Of a stretch of DNA of 64,000 nucleotides, positions 8,196-17,561 are shown in pieces (the first letter of the stretch is position 1; every line of letters starts with the position of its first letter). This DNA comes from Clostridiales bacterium. GTDB lineage: Bacteria; Bacillota; Clostridia; Saccharofermentanales; Saccharofermentanaceae. The position numbers and the translations under genes were made by a program. A model generated the notes under the pieces. The model had not been told where the DNA came from, ran no database searches, and saw only the letters and a program-made list of their open reading frames with translations. Where the stretch lies: contig JAGCXQ010000031.1 in the NCBI GenBank assembly GCA_017961235.1, positions 1-64,000 of the forward strand, in the 5' to 3' direction.

Positions 8196-9560
8196 ATGGC
8201 TAAGAAAATGTGGGCAGGACGATTTGAGAAAGCGACCGATAAAGCGGTCAACGATTTTAACTCTTCTCTTCCTTTCGACTGCAGAATGTATAAGCAGGAT
8301 ATCGAGGGATCCGTCGCGCATAGCCAGATGCTTGCGAAACAGGGCATCATCTCGCAGGAGGATGCCGACAAAATCAAGGAAGGACTTCTCTCGATCCTCG
8401 ATGATATCGATTCCGGAAAACTAACCTTCGATTCCGATGCGGAAGATATCCATATGTTCATCGAAGAAGAACTCACCGACCGTATCGGCGATGCCGGAAA
8501 GCGCCTTCACACCGGACGATCCAGGAACGACCAGGTCGCTCTCGACCAGCGTCTCTATGCGGTCGATGAAGCCAAAGAGATCCAGTCTCTCCTCGGGCAG
8601 CTTCGCGATACACTCATCGATATCGCGAAGGAAAATACCGAGACATATATGCCCGGGTACACACACCTTCAGCGTGCACAGCCCATTACGTTCGCACACT
8701 ATCTGATGGCGTATATCCAGATGTTCGGCCGTGATATGGACCGTCTGGACGAGGCGATCGCCAGAACGAACATCTCTCCTTTAGGATCCGGTGCACTTGC
8801 CGGAACCACCTATCCGCTGGACAGACAGTTTGTCGCTGACCAGCTGGGCATGAATGGTGTCACCCTGAATTCTCTGGACGGCGTTGCTGACCGTGACTGG
8901 GCCATCGAGCTGGCATCGTTTGCATCGCTTCTTATGATGCACCTTTCCCGTCTTTCGGAAGAGATCATCCTGTACTCTTCTCAGGAATTCAAGTTCATCG
9001 AGCTCGATGATGCTTATTCTACCGGTTCTTCCATGATGCCCCAGAAAAAGAACCCGGACGTTGCCGAGCTTACCCGCGGTAAGACCGGCCGTGTCTATGG
9101 CGATCTCATTTCCCTTCTCGTTACCATGAAGGGCCTGCCGCTCACCTATAACAAGGACATGCAGGAAGTGCAGGAAGCGCTCTTCGACGTGATCGATACG
9201 ATCAAGGGTGTTCTCGTTCCCTTCACCGGCATGATCAAGACCATGAAGCTCAGAAAAGATAATATGGAAGCGGCCGCACTCGGCGGCTTCACCAATGCGA
9301 CCGACCTTGCAGACTATCTGGTAAGAAAAGGCATTCCTTTCAGATCTACACACGAGATCTCCGGCAAGCTCGTTCACTACTGCATCGAGCATGATACAAC
9401 GCTTGAGAAGCTCTCTCTTGACGAGTTCAGACAGTTCTCCGATCTGATCGAGGAAGATGTCTATGATGCGATCTCCCTTCAGACCTGTGTCAACAAGAGA
9501 ACGATCGTCGGTGCTCCGGCTCCGGAGACCGTGAAAGATGCACTCGATTCTCTGAGCTGA
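8196..9560 (+). CDS. argH: Argininosuccinate lyase
   Basis: ArgH (454 residues) splits argininosuccinate into arginine and fumarate. It starts with the typical KMWAGRF, contains TGRSRNDQVA (about residue 106) and has the fumarase/aspartase superfamily signature GSSMMPQKKNPD near residues 278-289, where the first Ser is the catalytic base. The N-terminus and length are normal. The ribosome site is weak (AAGGCAGGG). Upstream, only a poor promoter is visible (TATCAT at 8153-8158), and no clear ARG box. It is separated from argG by the TIR and hydG genes and ends at an intrinsic terminator. Confidence 0.98.
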   Translation: MAKKMWAGRFEKATDKAVNDFNSSLPFDCRMYKQDIEGSVAHSQMLAKQGIISQEDADKIKEGLLSILDDIDSGKLTFDSDAEDIHMFIEEELTDRIGDAGKRLHTGRSRNDQVALDQRLYAVDEAKEIQSLLGQLRDTLIDIAKENTETYMPGYTHLQRAQPITFAHYLMAYIQMFGRDMDRLDEAIARTNISPLGSGALAGTTYPLDRQFVADQLGMNGVTLNSLDGVADRDWAIELASFASLLMMHLSRLSEEIILYSSQEFKFIELDDAYSTGSSMMPQKKNPDVAELTRGKTGRVYGDLISLLVTMKGLPLTYNKDMQEVQEALFDVIDTIKGVLVPFTGMIKTMKLRKDNMEAAALGGFTNATDLADYLVRKGIPFRSTHEISGKLVHYCIEHDTTLEKLSLDEFRQFSDLIEEDVYDAISLQTCVNKRTIVGAPAPETVKDALDSLS

Positions 9561-9578
9561 TCGATATCTCTATAGAAA

Positions 9579-9660
9579 AGTGCTTTTGCCACTAAACAAA
9601 TAGAAAGGGTTCACTTTTTTGAAGTGAACCCTTTTCGTATATGCCTTGGTAAAAGCACTC
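9579..9660. repeat. Nested outer inverted repeat around the argH terminator
   Basis: AGTGCTTTTGCC on the left is complementary to GGTAAAAGCACT on the right with one G-T mismatch. The two arms enclose the 13-bp terminator hairpin, so the whole intergenic region could fold into a stepped double hairpin. Confidence 0.5.
9604..9636 (+). terminator. Intrinsic terminator of argH
   Basis: A 13-bp perfect stem AAAGGGTTCACTT/AAGTGAACCCTTT with a short loop lies between convergent genes. It is nested within a wider inverted repeat at 9579-9660. Confidence 0.85.
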
Positions 9661-9663
9661 TTC

Positions 9664-10668
9664 TTATCCAAGAAGCTCTTTCTTTTTCGCATCGAACTCT
9701 TCCTGGGTAAGCACGCCGGAATCGAGTAATTCTTTATACTCTTTCAGCATCTTGACTTTTGACGCTTCATCGGCAGCATCCGATCGTTCTTCAGAAGACT
9801 TGGGAAGCTCGATACCCATTGCCTTCGCTTCGCGTCTCTTTCGCATCTCTTCTGCACGTTGTCTGGCTTCTTCTCTTGACATTGAAGGCTTTTGCGGAGC
9901 CGGAGCAGGTACGCGGTGTGTGGCCGCACTGATATTCATATTTCTAAAGGCACCGGCAGCGGATCTTGTTTCTGTTACCGGATCATAGGTGTATTCGAGC
10001 ATTTCAGTGGCAGACTGACGAAGTATTACGATCTGCCAGATAGCAACAATAATAGTCATGATTGAAAATCCGAGTACAGCGACAACTGCCAATCCATAAA
10101 GGCCGGGCATAATTGCCATTATAACAGATGCCAGCATTCCGATCACGCTGATAAGATATACCGTTTTAAAAGATTCCCAGGAAGCAGACATGCCACTGCC
10201 GATCGCGTCAAAGCAGGTGATCATACCGGAACTGAACTTTAGAATAAAGGCAATGGATAAAGCCAATGAGACCAAATTAAATAGAGAGCTTGCACCGGAA
10301 CTTCTTCCGAGGAAACTGGATATAACAGAACAGACCTGATTACAGATATAAAGTACTCCCGCTGTACTTAGATCATCGTTAAACTTACCCATCGAACAGA
10401 TATTCACACCATAAATGATTGCAAGAACCAGCGAGATCACTGCGACGACAAGCAAAGCTTTAACTGCGCCCTCGACATCTGAATAACTATCCGCAGATCT
10501 TACACTCATTGTAATGATAAATGTGATCACCTGAAGGATGACATTCAGAACCGAAACGATAAAAAGAACATTCAGTTTATTTCCCAGAGCTGTCGTCCAT
10601 TCCTTGCGCTCTCTTGCAAGCGCGAGCTGTCGTTCATTTAATTGCGGTGAGCCTGAATAATTTGACAT
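9664..10668 (-). CDS. SHOCT-domain membrane protein
   Basis: A 334-residue protein of unknown function. The N-terminal 30 residues are polar, residues about 35-220 hold five or so hydrophobic spans, a charged R/E-rich helix (EEARQRAEEMRKRREA) follows, and the last 28 residues form a SHOCT motif (LLDSGVLTQEEFDAKKKELL), a short C-terminal helical pair found on many membrane proteins. The start at 10668 is chosen because GGGGG lies about 10 bases upstream; an ATG/GTG-type extension to 10692 has no site. It converges with argH and diverges from the GGDEF gene. Confidence 0.7.
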   Translation of the reverse strand: MSNYSGSPQLNERQLALARERKEWTTALGNKLNVLFIVSVLNVILQVITFIITMSVRSADSYSDVEGAVKALLVVAVISLVLAIIYGVNICSMGKFNDDLSTAGVLYICNQVCSVISSFLGRSSGASSLFNLVSLALSIAFILKFSSGMITCFDAIGSGMSASWESFKTVYLISVIGMLASVIMAIMPGLYGLAVVAVLGFSIMTIIVAIWQIVILRQSATEMLEYTYDPVTETRSAAGAFRNMNISAATHRVPAPAPQKPSMSREEARQRAEEMRKRREAKAMGIELPKSSEERSDAADEASKVKMLKEYKELLDSGVLTQEEFDAKKKELLG

Positions 10669-10770
10669 AAACCTGTACCCCCTATGCCCCAAATATTTAA
10701 CCCAATATCATTGTGTCATAAGAATATCCAAGAAGCAAGTGACGCGTATTCCTAAATATATCTTGCTAAT

Positions 10771-10800
10771 TTGGAATCCTTACGAAATAGATGATATAAT
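10771..10800 (+). promoter_or_regulatory. Promoter candidate of the GGDEF gene
   Basis: TTGGAA (10771-10776) and a consensus TATAAT (10795-10800) are 18 bases apart, about 40 bases upstream of the start. Confidence 0.65.
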
Positions 10801-10841
10801 CGCATCAAAGACATGCGGACTGACACTTGGAGGACATGACA

Positions 10842-12740
10842 TTGGCACGAAAAAAAATCGGACTTTTTATGAGTGAAATCACACAGGTTTTCCAGACATC
10901 CTGCGGTAAAGCCATTATCGACCTTGCTTCTCTTCGTGATCTGGATGTCGTCATCTTCGCCTCCTATGGTTCATATACTTCTCCATATGGACGAAATCTC
11001 CTATCTGAGATCGGAAAGAAAAACATCCTTCATATTCCGGATTACTCGGACTTTGAAGCCATCATCGCGCTTCCGGGTTCTTTTGACATCAAGGGAATGG
11101 ATAAGGAATTCTATGAGCTTGTACGGGCCAAGGCCACCTGCCCGGTGATCTGTCTTCAGACCGGTCATCCGGATTTCTATACGATCTCTATCGAGAACAA
11201 AAACTCCATGTATCAGATGACACGCCATTTTATTGACGTACATCACTTTACGGATATCTGTTATATGTCCGGTCCGTATCTACATAAAGATTCTCCCGAC
11301 AGACTCTCCGGCTTCGTTAGCGCCATGCGGGAAAGCGGTCTGCCGATCAGGTACAACACGATATTTGAGGGCAATTACTGGCGTAACCGCGGCGAAAGAG
11401 CGATCGACTTTTTCATGCAGGGACGTATCTCCTACCCGCAGGCCATTATCTGCGCGAATGATTATATGGCCCTGTCGATCTGTTCCGAGCTCAAAAAGCG
11501 CGGTGTTCGGGTACCTGACGATGTATGTGTATGCGGATTTGATGGAATCAAGGAAGGCGAAGATACCACTCCTTCTCTTACCACAGTCACCGTCCAGCCG
11601 GAGAAATATGCAGAAGCAGCTTTTAAGCTGATCGATGATCTCAAGGCCGGGAACCACCCATCTAAGACCATCACACTATCCGATGAGATCAACTTCCGCG
11701 CAAGCTGCGGTTGTGGGAAGCAGGTAATAAGCCGAGATGTCGATCAGATGTATCAGGTCATCGCCGAGGAAGAATTCCTGTTAAGAGAGTGCGGCCGCAT
11801 CACTGCAGATTACCAGAATACTCTGGATATTGAAAGTGTCCTTTCTGTCGCCACGTACTACTTCCATACACTTGGATGCAAAGACGGGTATATCTGTTAC
11901 TGCGATGAATCCGACCCTTGTTTCTCCTCGGAGATCCAGGAGAAACCTTTCACGGATAAGATGATACTTCTGCAGCGCATGCACGAAAAAGACCGCCGTC
12001 AGGCAGAAGCGATCAACAAGGAGTTTACACGTACCGAGCTTCTTCCTTCCGAGTTCTTCGACACGGATGCTCCGGGAGTATATATCGTATTCCCACTGTT
12101 TTATAAGAATAAAGACTACGGTTATCTTGTGTTAAATCCCGAAGCGGATCAGTGGCCAAATTCTCTGACATACACATATATCAGTACGCTTTCCACGGCC
12201 ATTGAGAATTGCTATTTCCAGAAGAAATTCAGCGGATTTGCAGAGATCAACAGATTGGCGCAGACGGATGAACTGACCGGTATATATAATCGAAGAGGTT
12301 TTGAAATCAGGCTTCAGGAACTTCTTTCCAGCGTTTCTGAAGACAAGATCATAAGTATCGCCAGTATCGACATGGATAACTTAAAGACCATCAACGATAT
12401 TTACGGACATTCAGAAGGTGATTTTTCGCTCAGCGAAATTGCCAATGTGATCCAGAAATGTCTTCGCGAGAAAGAATTCTGCGCCAGATTCGGTGGAGAT
12501 GAATTCTCCGCTGTGCTTGTTTCCGATAAGCCCGGCCGTGGAGAACAGTATGCCTGCCATGTGATCAGCATGCTGGATGAACTTGTAAAAGCGAACGGAA
12601 AACCTTTTAAGATCCATATCAGCATAGGTGTCTCCGATCTGAAAGGACGGGATACACAGCATATCGTAACTTGCATGCAGGAAGCGGACGATATCATGTA
12701 CGCGCATAAGAGAGCTTTTAAAGCGAATAATTCACATTGA
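10842..12740 (+). CDS. Diguanylate cyclase with N-terminal LacI-type ligand-binding domain
   Basis: A 632-residue soluble protein. Residues 1-285 match the periplasmic-binding-like effector domain of LacI/GalR regulators (KKIGLFMSEIT, AIICANDYMAL, VPDDVCVCGFDGI, LTTVTVQP), but the DNA-binding helix-turn-helix is absent. A middle region (about 290-470) looks GAF-like. The C-terminal 160 residues are a GGDEF domain with an intact RFGGDEF active site near 548-554, so c-di-GMP synthesis is expected. The inhibitory RxxD site reads REKE, so product inhibition may be lost. No membrane segment is seen, so a cytosolic ligand probably controls it. A TTG start at 10842 is preferred because GGAGG lies 8 bases upstream; ATG 10836 is only 2 bases from it. 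Confidence 0.85.
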   Translation: MARKKIGLFMSEITQVFQTSCGKAIIDLASLRDLDVVIFASYGSYTSPYGRNLLSEIGKKNILHIPDYSDFEAIIALPGSFDIKGMDKEFYELVRAKATCPVICLQTGHPDFYTISIENKNSMYQMTRHFIDVHHFTDICYMSGPYLHKDSPDRLSGFVSAMRESGLPIRYNTIFEGNYWRNRGERAIDFFMQGRISYPQAIICANDYMALSICSELKKRGVRVPDDVCVCGFDGIKEGEDTTPSLTTVTVQPEKYAEAAFKLIDDLKAGNHPSKTITLSDEINFRASCGCGKQVISRDVDQMYQVIAEEEFLLRECGRITADYQNTLDIESVLSVATYYFHTLGCKDGYICYCDESDPCFSSEIQEKPFTDKMILLQRMHEKDRRQAEAINKEFTRTELLPSEFFDTDAPGVYIVFPLFYKNKDYGYLVLNPEADQWPNSLTYTYISTLSTAIENCYFQKKFSGFAEINRLAQTDELTGIYNRRGFEIRLQELLSSVSEDKIISIASIDMDNLKTINDIYGHSEGDFSLSEIANVIQKCLREKEFCARFGGDEFSAVLVSDKPGRGEQYACHVISMLDELVKANGKPFKIHISIGVSDLKGRDTQHIVTCMQEADDIMYAHKRAFKANNSH

Positions 12741-15038
12741 TCCGGACGGCTGATTCCTTCTTCTCCGCATCGTAATTACCACGATCACAAACACGCTCAC
12801 CACACTTACTATGTACGATAGCACCCAGTAAACAGGTGTATGGAAGGATACCTCTACACGTCCGCTCACATTCTTCGGGAGCGGGATACGGATCCGGTTA
12901 TTATTTCCGTTTTGAATCTTTATCTTCCCTACGGAACTATCACGAGCACCGCTTATATCTGCCTTATAGTGGCTGTAATTCAGTAAGGGAAGATCCACAT
13001 AGGCGTTTTCCTTTGCATCAAAGGAGAAAGATATCTTCTCACCGTCTTTCGAGAAATCCGTGATCGATGCATCACCCGACACCTGATAAGTCCTGTCCAG
13101 ATCATAGATATCTGTACCCGAGAGCATATATTCATGATTACTGACATGGATCCAGTCAATATTCTCCGGACCTTTGAAGTCTGTTCTTCCATAAGAAATA
13201 TACTGTAAAAATCCGAACAGCGTTCCAAAGAGAACAAATACGGAAACAACGAAGATAGACGCTCTTTTCAGAAGCACGGAGGTCTCCTGCGATGAACTTT
13301 CGCTGAAGATCTCGCATATAGCAAGCGCTCCGAAAAGATCGGCAAATGCCAGCCATCTCCACGGGAACTGGATACTTGCAACAAAAGTATCGACCACCGG
13401 GATCTTCATCAGAAGGTCCCATGGGAAATATGCAGTACTCAGGAAAAGATAAAGAACGATAAACACGGTAAAAACAGTGAGTCTCTTCTTTCTATTCTTC
13501 GCGCGATCTTCCTTCTTCTTTGATCCGAAATACCAGAGAACGAAGATCAGCATCAGAAGGCATAAAAGCGGCATGGCAGCAATAATATATGTCGTATTCT
13601 TCCCGCTTCCGAATAAAGTCTCGATGCGAATACCGTTCGAACTCGGAAGGATCTGGAACTGATCGGAATTAAGGACCATCAGGTCATTTTGGAGTACCGT
13701 ATCAAGGAACGGAACGACAAATCCGAGATTCACGAGCAGAACAGCGATCGCTGATAAGATAAGTGATAGCAGACGCTTTGCCACAAATGTCCTCTTGGCA
13801 TATACAAGGAGAAATACCGTCAGTGCAAAGACTACCATCTCCGTTGTAAGGATATGTGAATTCAAAAGTCCGGTAAACCCGATCACAAAATGGATAAGAG
13901 ACTCTCTGAACTTGTCTTTATACAGATAATACACTGCGCATACAAGGAACGGCAGGAATGCGATCGCCAGGAATTCTCCTAATGCGGCACGTCTGTAAAT
14001 ATCAATGATCCGGTAAAGGATAAATATATATACGACCGATCCGGCAAAAGCACCCTTGCTTCCAAATACCTTCTTGAAACAATAATACGATGAAAATACC
14101 GTAAGGCAGTTGATAAGGATCACCATAAGGCGGTAGCAGCCCTCGATCGGAAGTCCGGCGATCGAAGCCAGTGCGGATGGATAAAGGAAAATGTCTCCAT
14201 AGCAGGCGCTGATCGGATATCCGTATCCGTGATACCAGGATGATTGCATCTTAGTAAATACAGTCCCATGCAGGATACTGTCTCTGGTTCCGAAAATGCG
14301 CATCACATGGAAATTCAGATCATGCGCGTTTCGGAAATAATACGGTGGCACAAGAACCGGAAGTGACAGAAGGACCACAGAAGCTGCAAGTATCAGATAT
14401 GTTTTCCGTTCATCCGGATTCTTAAAGAAACACAGGACGAATACATCGAAGATACCGCACAGGAAGATCCAAAGAAGGATAACGGAGACCGACTTTGCCG
14501 CCATAGGAGCACCATAGCTCACCCGGAAAAGATCTGTCCGGTAAATGGAAAAACCGGCTTCGTCCTTACACAAGACAGCAATGATAACAGGGTGATCCGC
14601 ATCCGTAACCGAAAACAAGATCTCCGACTGGGATGAACGGCTCTCCGGAACATTCGAAGCAAGGATACTCTTCTCCCCGCCTGCTAACAGTTCACAGATA
14701 ACGATGCCGTTATCATCCGTATGGCAGGAGTAGTCCACTTTAAGAACATAATTCCCGGCCGGTAATGAAAACTCCTTCGACTTCGTCGAGCTCTGTTTTC
14801 CCTTCAAATCAAGAAATACATCCTGCGGACGATCTTCACGATAAGCACCGGAGAAAGAAACCTCGGAAGGCTCACACAGAGCATCCTGGAAATACTCTTT
14901 CCCCAGTGTTTCAACAAATTCATACCGGTCACTTGTCTCCCCGTAATGAAGACTAAGTGCAAGAAAGCAAAAGAGAATCAGAAACTCAGCAAGAACGAGT
15001 GGTATCAGGATCTTCTTTTTCGGATTCTCTTTTATCAT
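12732..15038 (-). CDS. Large polytopic membrane protein, GT-C/YfhO-like
   Basis: A 768-residue membrane protein. One N-terminal span (about 10-30) is followed by an external beta-rich domain to about residue 175. Then come roughly ten spans to residue 640 and a C-terminal external beta-rich part ending in one more span. The first large loop after the second span carries HDLNFHVMRIFG, where an acidic residue follows the first span of the core, as in GT-C glycosyltransferases that use lipid-linked sugars. That fits YfhO-like and related enzymes, but specificity is unknown. Its stop overlaps the convergent GGDEF gene's stop by 9 bases. It is the last gene of a long minus-strand run. Confidence 0.6.
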   Translation of the reverse strand: MIKENPKKKILIPLVLAEFLILFCFLALSLHYGETSDRYEFVETLGKEYFQDALCEPSEVSFSGAYREDRPQDVFLDLKGKQSSTKSKEFSLPAGNYVLKVDYSCHTDDNGIVICELLAGGEKSILASNVPESRSSQSEILFSVTDADHPVIIAVLCKDEAGFSIYRTDLFRVSYGAPMAAKSVSVILLWIFLCGIFDVFVLCFFKNPDERKTYLILAASVVLLSLPVLVPPYYFRNAHDLNFHVMRIFGTRDSILHGTVFTKMQSSWYHGYGYPISACYGDIFLYPSALASIAGLPIEGCYRLMVILINCLTVFSSYYCFKKVFGSKGAFAGSVVYIFILYRIIDIYRRAALGEFLAIAFLPFLVCAVYYLYKDKFRESLIHFVIGFTGLLNSHILTTEMVVFALTVFLLVYAKRTFVAKRLLSLILSAIAVLLVNLGFVVPFLDTVLQNDLMVLNSDQFQILPSSNGIRIETLFGSGKNTTYIIAAMPLLCLLMLIFVLWYFGSKKKEDRAKNRKKRLTVFTVFIVLYLFLSTAYFPWDLLMKIPVVDTFVASIQFPWRWLAFADLFGALAICEIFSESSSQETSVLLKRASIFVVSVFVLFGTLFGFLQYISYGRTDFKGPENIDWIHVSNHEYMLSGTDIYDLDRTYQVSGDASITDFSKDGEKISFSFDAKENAYVDLPLLNYSHYKADISGARDSSVGKIKIQNGNNNRIRIPLPKNVSGRVEVSFHTPVYWVLSYIVSVVSVFVIVVITMRRRRNQPSGSM

Positions 15039-15045
15039 AACGGGA

Positions 15046-16404
15046 TCAGTTTCTCATACTGTGGATCGGAGCAGGAATACGTCCGCCACGGGAAATAAAG
15101 GCTTCAGAAGATGCTGTATTTACTTCCATGATCGGAGCATAACCCAGAAGGCCGCCAAACTCGACCTGATCGCCGACTTTCTTTCCGGGTACCGGAATCA
15201 CACGGACAGCGGTCGTCTTGTTATTAAAGGTTCCGAGCGCCATCTCATCCGCAATGATACCGGAGATCGTTGAAGCCGGTGTATCTCCCGGGATCGCGAT
15301 CATATCGAGACCTACCGAGCAGACGCATGTCATTGCTTCGAGTTTCTCCAGACGCAGGAAGCCTTTTTCCGCGACCTCGATCATACCTTCATCTTCGGAT
15401 ACCGGTATAAAAGCACCGGACAGGCCGCCGACAAAAGAACTTGCCATCGTGCCGCCCTTCTTCACCGCGTCATTTAACATCGCCAGTGCTGCAGTTGTTC
15501 CCCAGGCACCGCAGTGCTCCAGGCCGAACTCTTCAAGGATACGTCCGACGGAGTCACCGACGGCCGGCGTAGGTGCAAGAGAGAGATCGATGATTCCGAA
15601 AGGAACATTCAGTCTCTGGGAAGCTTCACGGGCAACCAGTTCACCTACACGCGTGATCTTAAATGCCGCCTTCTTGATCGTCTCGGCAACAACTCCGAGA
15701 TCTTCGCCCTTAACGGTTTCAAGGGCAGCCTTGATTACACCCGGGCCGGAAATACCGACATTGATGACACACTCCGGTTCACCGGGGCCAAGGAAGGCAC
15801 CCGCCATAAACGGGTTATCTTCCGGTGCATTGGCAAATACTACGAGTTTTGCACATCCGAGCGCATCTCTGTCTTTCGTTGCTTCCGCGGTCTGCTTGAT
15901 GATCTCACCCATATCACGGACAGCATCCATATTGATACCGGATCGTGTCGATGCGAGGTTGATCGAAGAGCAGACATTATCGGTAACCGAGAGAGCTTCC
16001 GGGATCGAGTCGATAAGACGCTTGTCGGAGATGGTATATCCCTTTTGCACCATCGCGGAGAAACCGCCGATAAAGTTTACACCGCACTCCTTCGCTGCAC
16101 GGTCCAGGGTCTTGGCGAACATGGTATAATCCTTCGCACCGGAAGCCGCCGCGACAATAGAGATCGGAGTAACGGAGATTCGTTTATTCACGATCGGGAC
16201 ACGGTACTTTTCCGTGATCTCTTCTCCGACTTTTACCAGATCCTTGGCATATTTAGTGATCTTATCATAGATCTTCTGACAGGACTTCTCCGGCGTGTCT
16301 GCCGCGCAATCCATCAGGTTGATGCCCATCGTTATCGTTCTTACGTCCAGATGCTGTTCCTGAAACATCCGTACGGTCTCTAATACTTCAAAATCCGTAA
16401 TCAT
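15046..16404 (-). CDS. PFL-family protein (DUF711/UPF0210)
   Basis: A 452-residue cytosolic protein that matches the DUF711 family along its whole length. It begins VLETVRMFQ and has typical internal segments [28 protein letters not shown] and [13 protein letters not shown]. The family is related to glycyl-radical pyruvate formate-lyases by fold, but no activity is established, and a glycyl-radical motif is not obvious. It follows the small ACT protein directly; these two genes are paired across Clostridia and other phyla, sometimes fused, which suggests that the ACT protein regulates it. Confidence 0.9.
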   Translation of the reverse strand: MITDFEVLETVRMFQEQHLDVRTITMGINLMDCAADTPEKSCQKIYDKITKYAKDLVKVGEEITEKYRVPIVNKRISVTPISIVAAASGAKDYTMFAKTLDRAAKECGVNFIGGFSAMVQKGYTISDKRLIDSIPEALSVTDNVCSSINLASTRSGINMDAVRDMGEIIKQTAEATKDRDALGCAKLVVFANAPEDNPFMAGAFLGPGEPECVINVGISGPGVIKAALETVKGEDLGVVAETIKKAAFKITRVGELVAREASQRLNVPFGIIDLSLAPTPAVGDSVGRILEEFGLEHCGAWGTTAALAMLNDAVKKGGTMASSFVGGLSGAFIPVSEDEGMIEVAEKGFLRLEKLEAMTCVCSVGLDMIAIPGDTPASTISGIIADEMALGTFNNKTTAVRVIPVPGKKVGDQVEFGGLLGYAPIMEVNTASSEAFISRGGRIPAPIHSMRN

Positions 16405-16467
16405 ACATTTACCTGCTTAATTCTTAGAATAATCTGCCGTCCTTTTTCCTATGCGGAAAAGAACTGA

Positions 16468-16758
16468 TCAGATGCGGTGCATCGCATAGAAAAGATCCGT
16501 ATGCTGGATGCGGATAGATACACCGATCTCCTCACCGACCTTATCGAGCTTCTCGGACAGTGCTTTCATATCCGACTTCGCTTTCTTCAGGTCCACGAGC
16601 ATGATCATCGTGAAGATGTCATCCAGGATCGTTTGTGTGATGTCATTGATATTGACGTCTTCCTCCGCCAGAAGCGCGGAGATCTTCGCGATGATTCCCA
16701 CCGCGTCACATCCGACGACCGTGATCACTGCCTTATTCTTATCTTTTTCAGTACTCAT
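16468..16758 (-). CDS. ACT-domain protein (UPF0237)
   Basis: A 96-residue stand-alone ACT domain (AVITVVGCDAVGIIAKISALLAEE at its core, with the G-x-D-x-x-G-I/V-I ligand-binding turn). ACT domains bind small molecules, often amino acids, and this family is the constant partner of DUF711. The ATG at 16758 has GGAG about 10 bases upstream; the frame is open further up to 16866 but that part overlaps the next gene and has no ribosome site. Confidence 0.88.
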   Translation of the reverse strand: MSTEKDKNKAVITVVGCDAVGIIAKISALLAEEDVNINDITQTILDDIFTMIMLVDLKKAKSDMKALSEKLDKVGEEIGVSIRIQHTDLFYAMHRI

Positions 16759-16777
16759 ATATGTTTCTCCTTTTTCA

Positions 16778-17512
16778 TTAGATGCGATATGTTTTATTGA
16801 TCTGGGCAAGTTCGAAATCCCAGTCACCACAGGCTCTCGCCTCCAGTTCGACGTCTTCTCTGTCATAGAACGGAACCAGGTGCGAAAGGATCGTTTTCTT
16901 TACGCGAAGTGCCTTGGCACAGGAATAGCACTCTTTCGGCGTAAGATGAAGCATATTCGGGCGTCTGGCTGCCTCTATCTCGCCGCAGTCCATGATCGCC
17001 AGATCCGCATCATCCATATAACCCGCAAAGAGCGAATCCACAGAAGCATCCGCAGTATAGACGAATACTTTTCCTTCATGCTCGACACGGATGCCGTAGC
17101 ACTCGACAGGGTGATTGGTACGGAAGAATCTGGCTTTCGCGCCGAAGAGCGGCAGCTCCGATTCATGGCCGATATACCCGATCTTATATCCCCAGTCATT
17201 GGTAAGAGAATGGATCACTCCTTCCGGAGTCTTTGGCGCGAAGATCGGAACATTTCTGAACTCCATGCCGTGCTTGGTATTCATATCGATGGCATACCGC
17301 ATCACCATCAGATCACTGTAGTGGTCCGCGTGAAGATGCGAGATCAGAATCGCATCCAGTCCGTTAAGCGGTACATGAAGCTGAAGATTGGAGAAAACAC
17401 CGCTTCCGCAGTCTATCAGCACTTTCTTGTCATTGATCGTAAGTAAATAACCGGACGCCGCCTGACCGGGGCCGGGATAACCGCCGCTGCAGCCTAAAAT
17501 CGTAACTTCCAT
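16778..17512 (-). CDS. MBL-fold metallo-hydrolase (RNase Z-like)
   Basis: A 244-residue metallo-beta-lactamase-fold hydrolase. It carries the metal motif HLHADH (near residue 58), IDCGSG earlier, the third-ligand region FRTNHPVECYGIR and a later YTADAS with the bridging Asp. This fits the group of single-domain enzymes annotated as RNase Z-like or metal-dependent hydrolases; the substrate is unknown. The ATG at 17512 gives the typical MEVTILGCSGGYP start and follows AAAGGAC. Confidence 0.85.
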   Translation of the reverse strand: MEVTILGCSGGYPGPGQAASGYLLTINDKKVLIDCGSGVFSNLQLHVPLNGLDAILISHLHADHYSDLMVMRYAIDMNTKHGMEFRNVPIFAPKTPEGVIHSLTNDWGYKIGYIGHESELPLFGAKARFFRTNHPVECYGIRVEHEGKVFVYTADASVDSLFAGYMDDADLAIMDCGEIEAARRPNMLHLTPKECYSCAKALRVKKTILSHLVPFYDREDVELEARACGDWDFELAQINKTYRI

Positions 17513-17561
17513 AATATTGTGTCCTTTTCTTCGGAATCGACACAATCATTTTACCATATAC

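Noticed and set aside
15046-16758. ACT protein next to DUF711 as a new system
   Set aside because: This pair is already well known as UPF0237/UPF0210.
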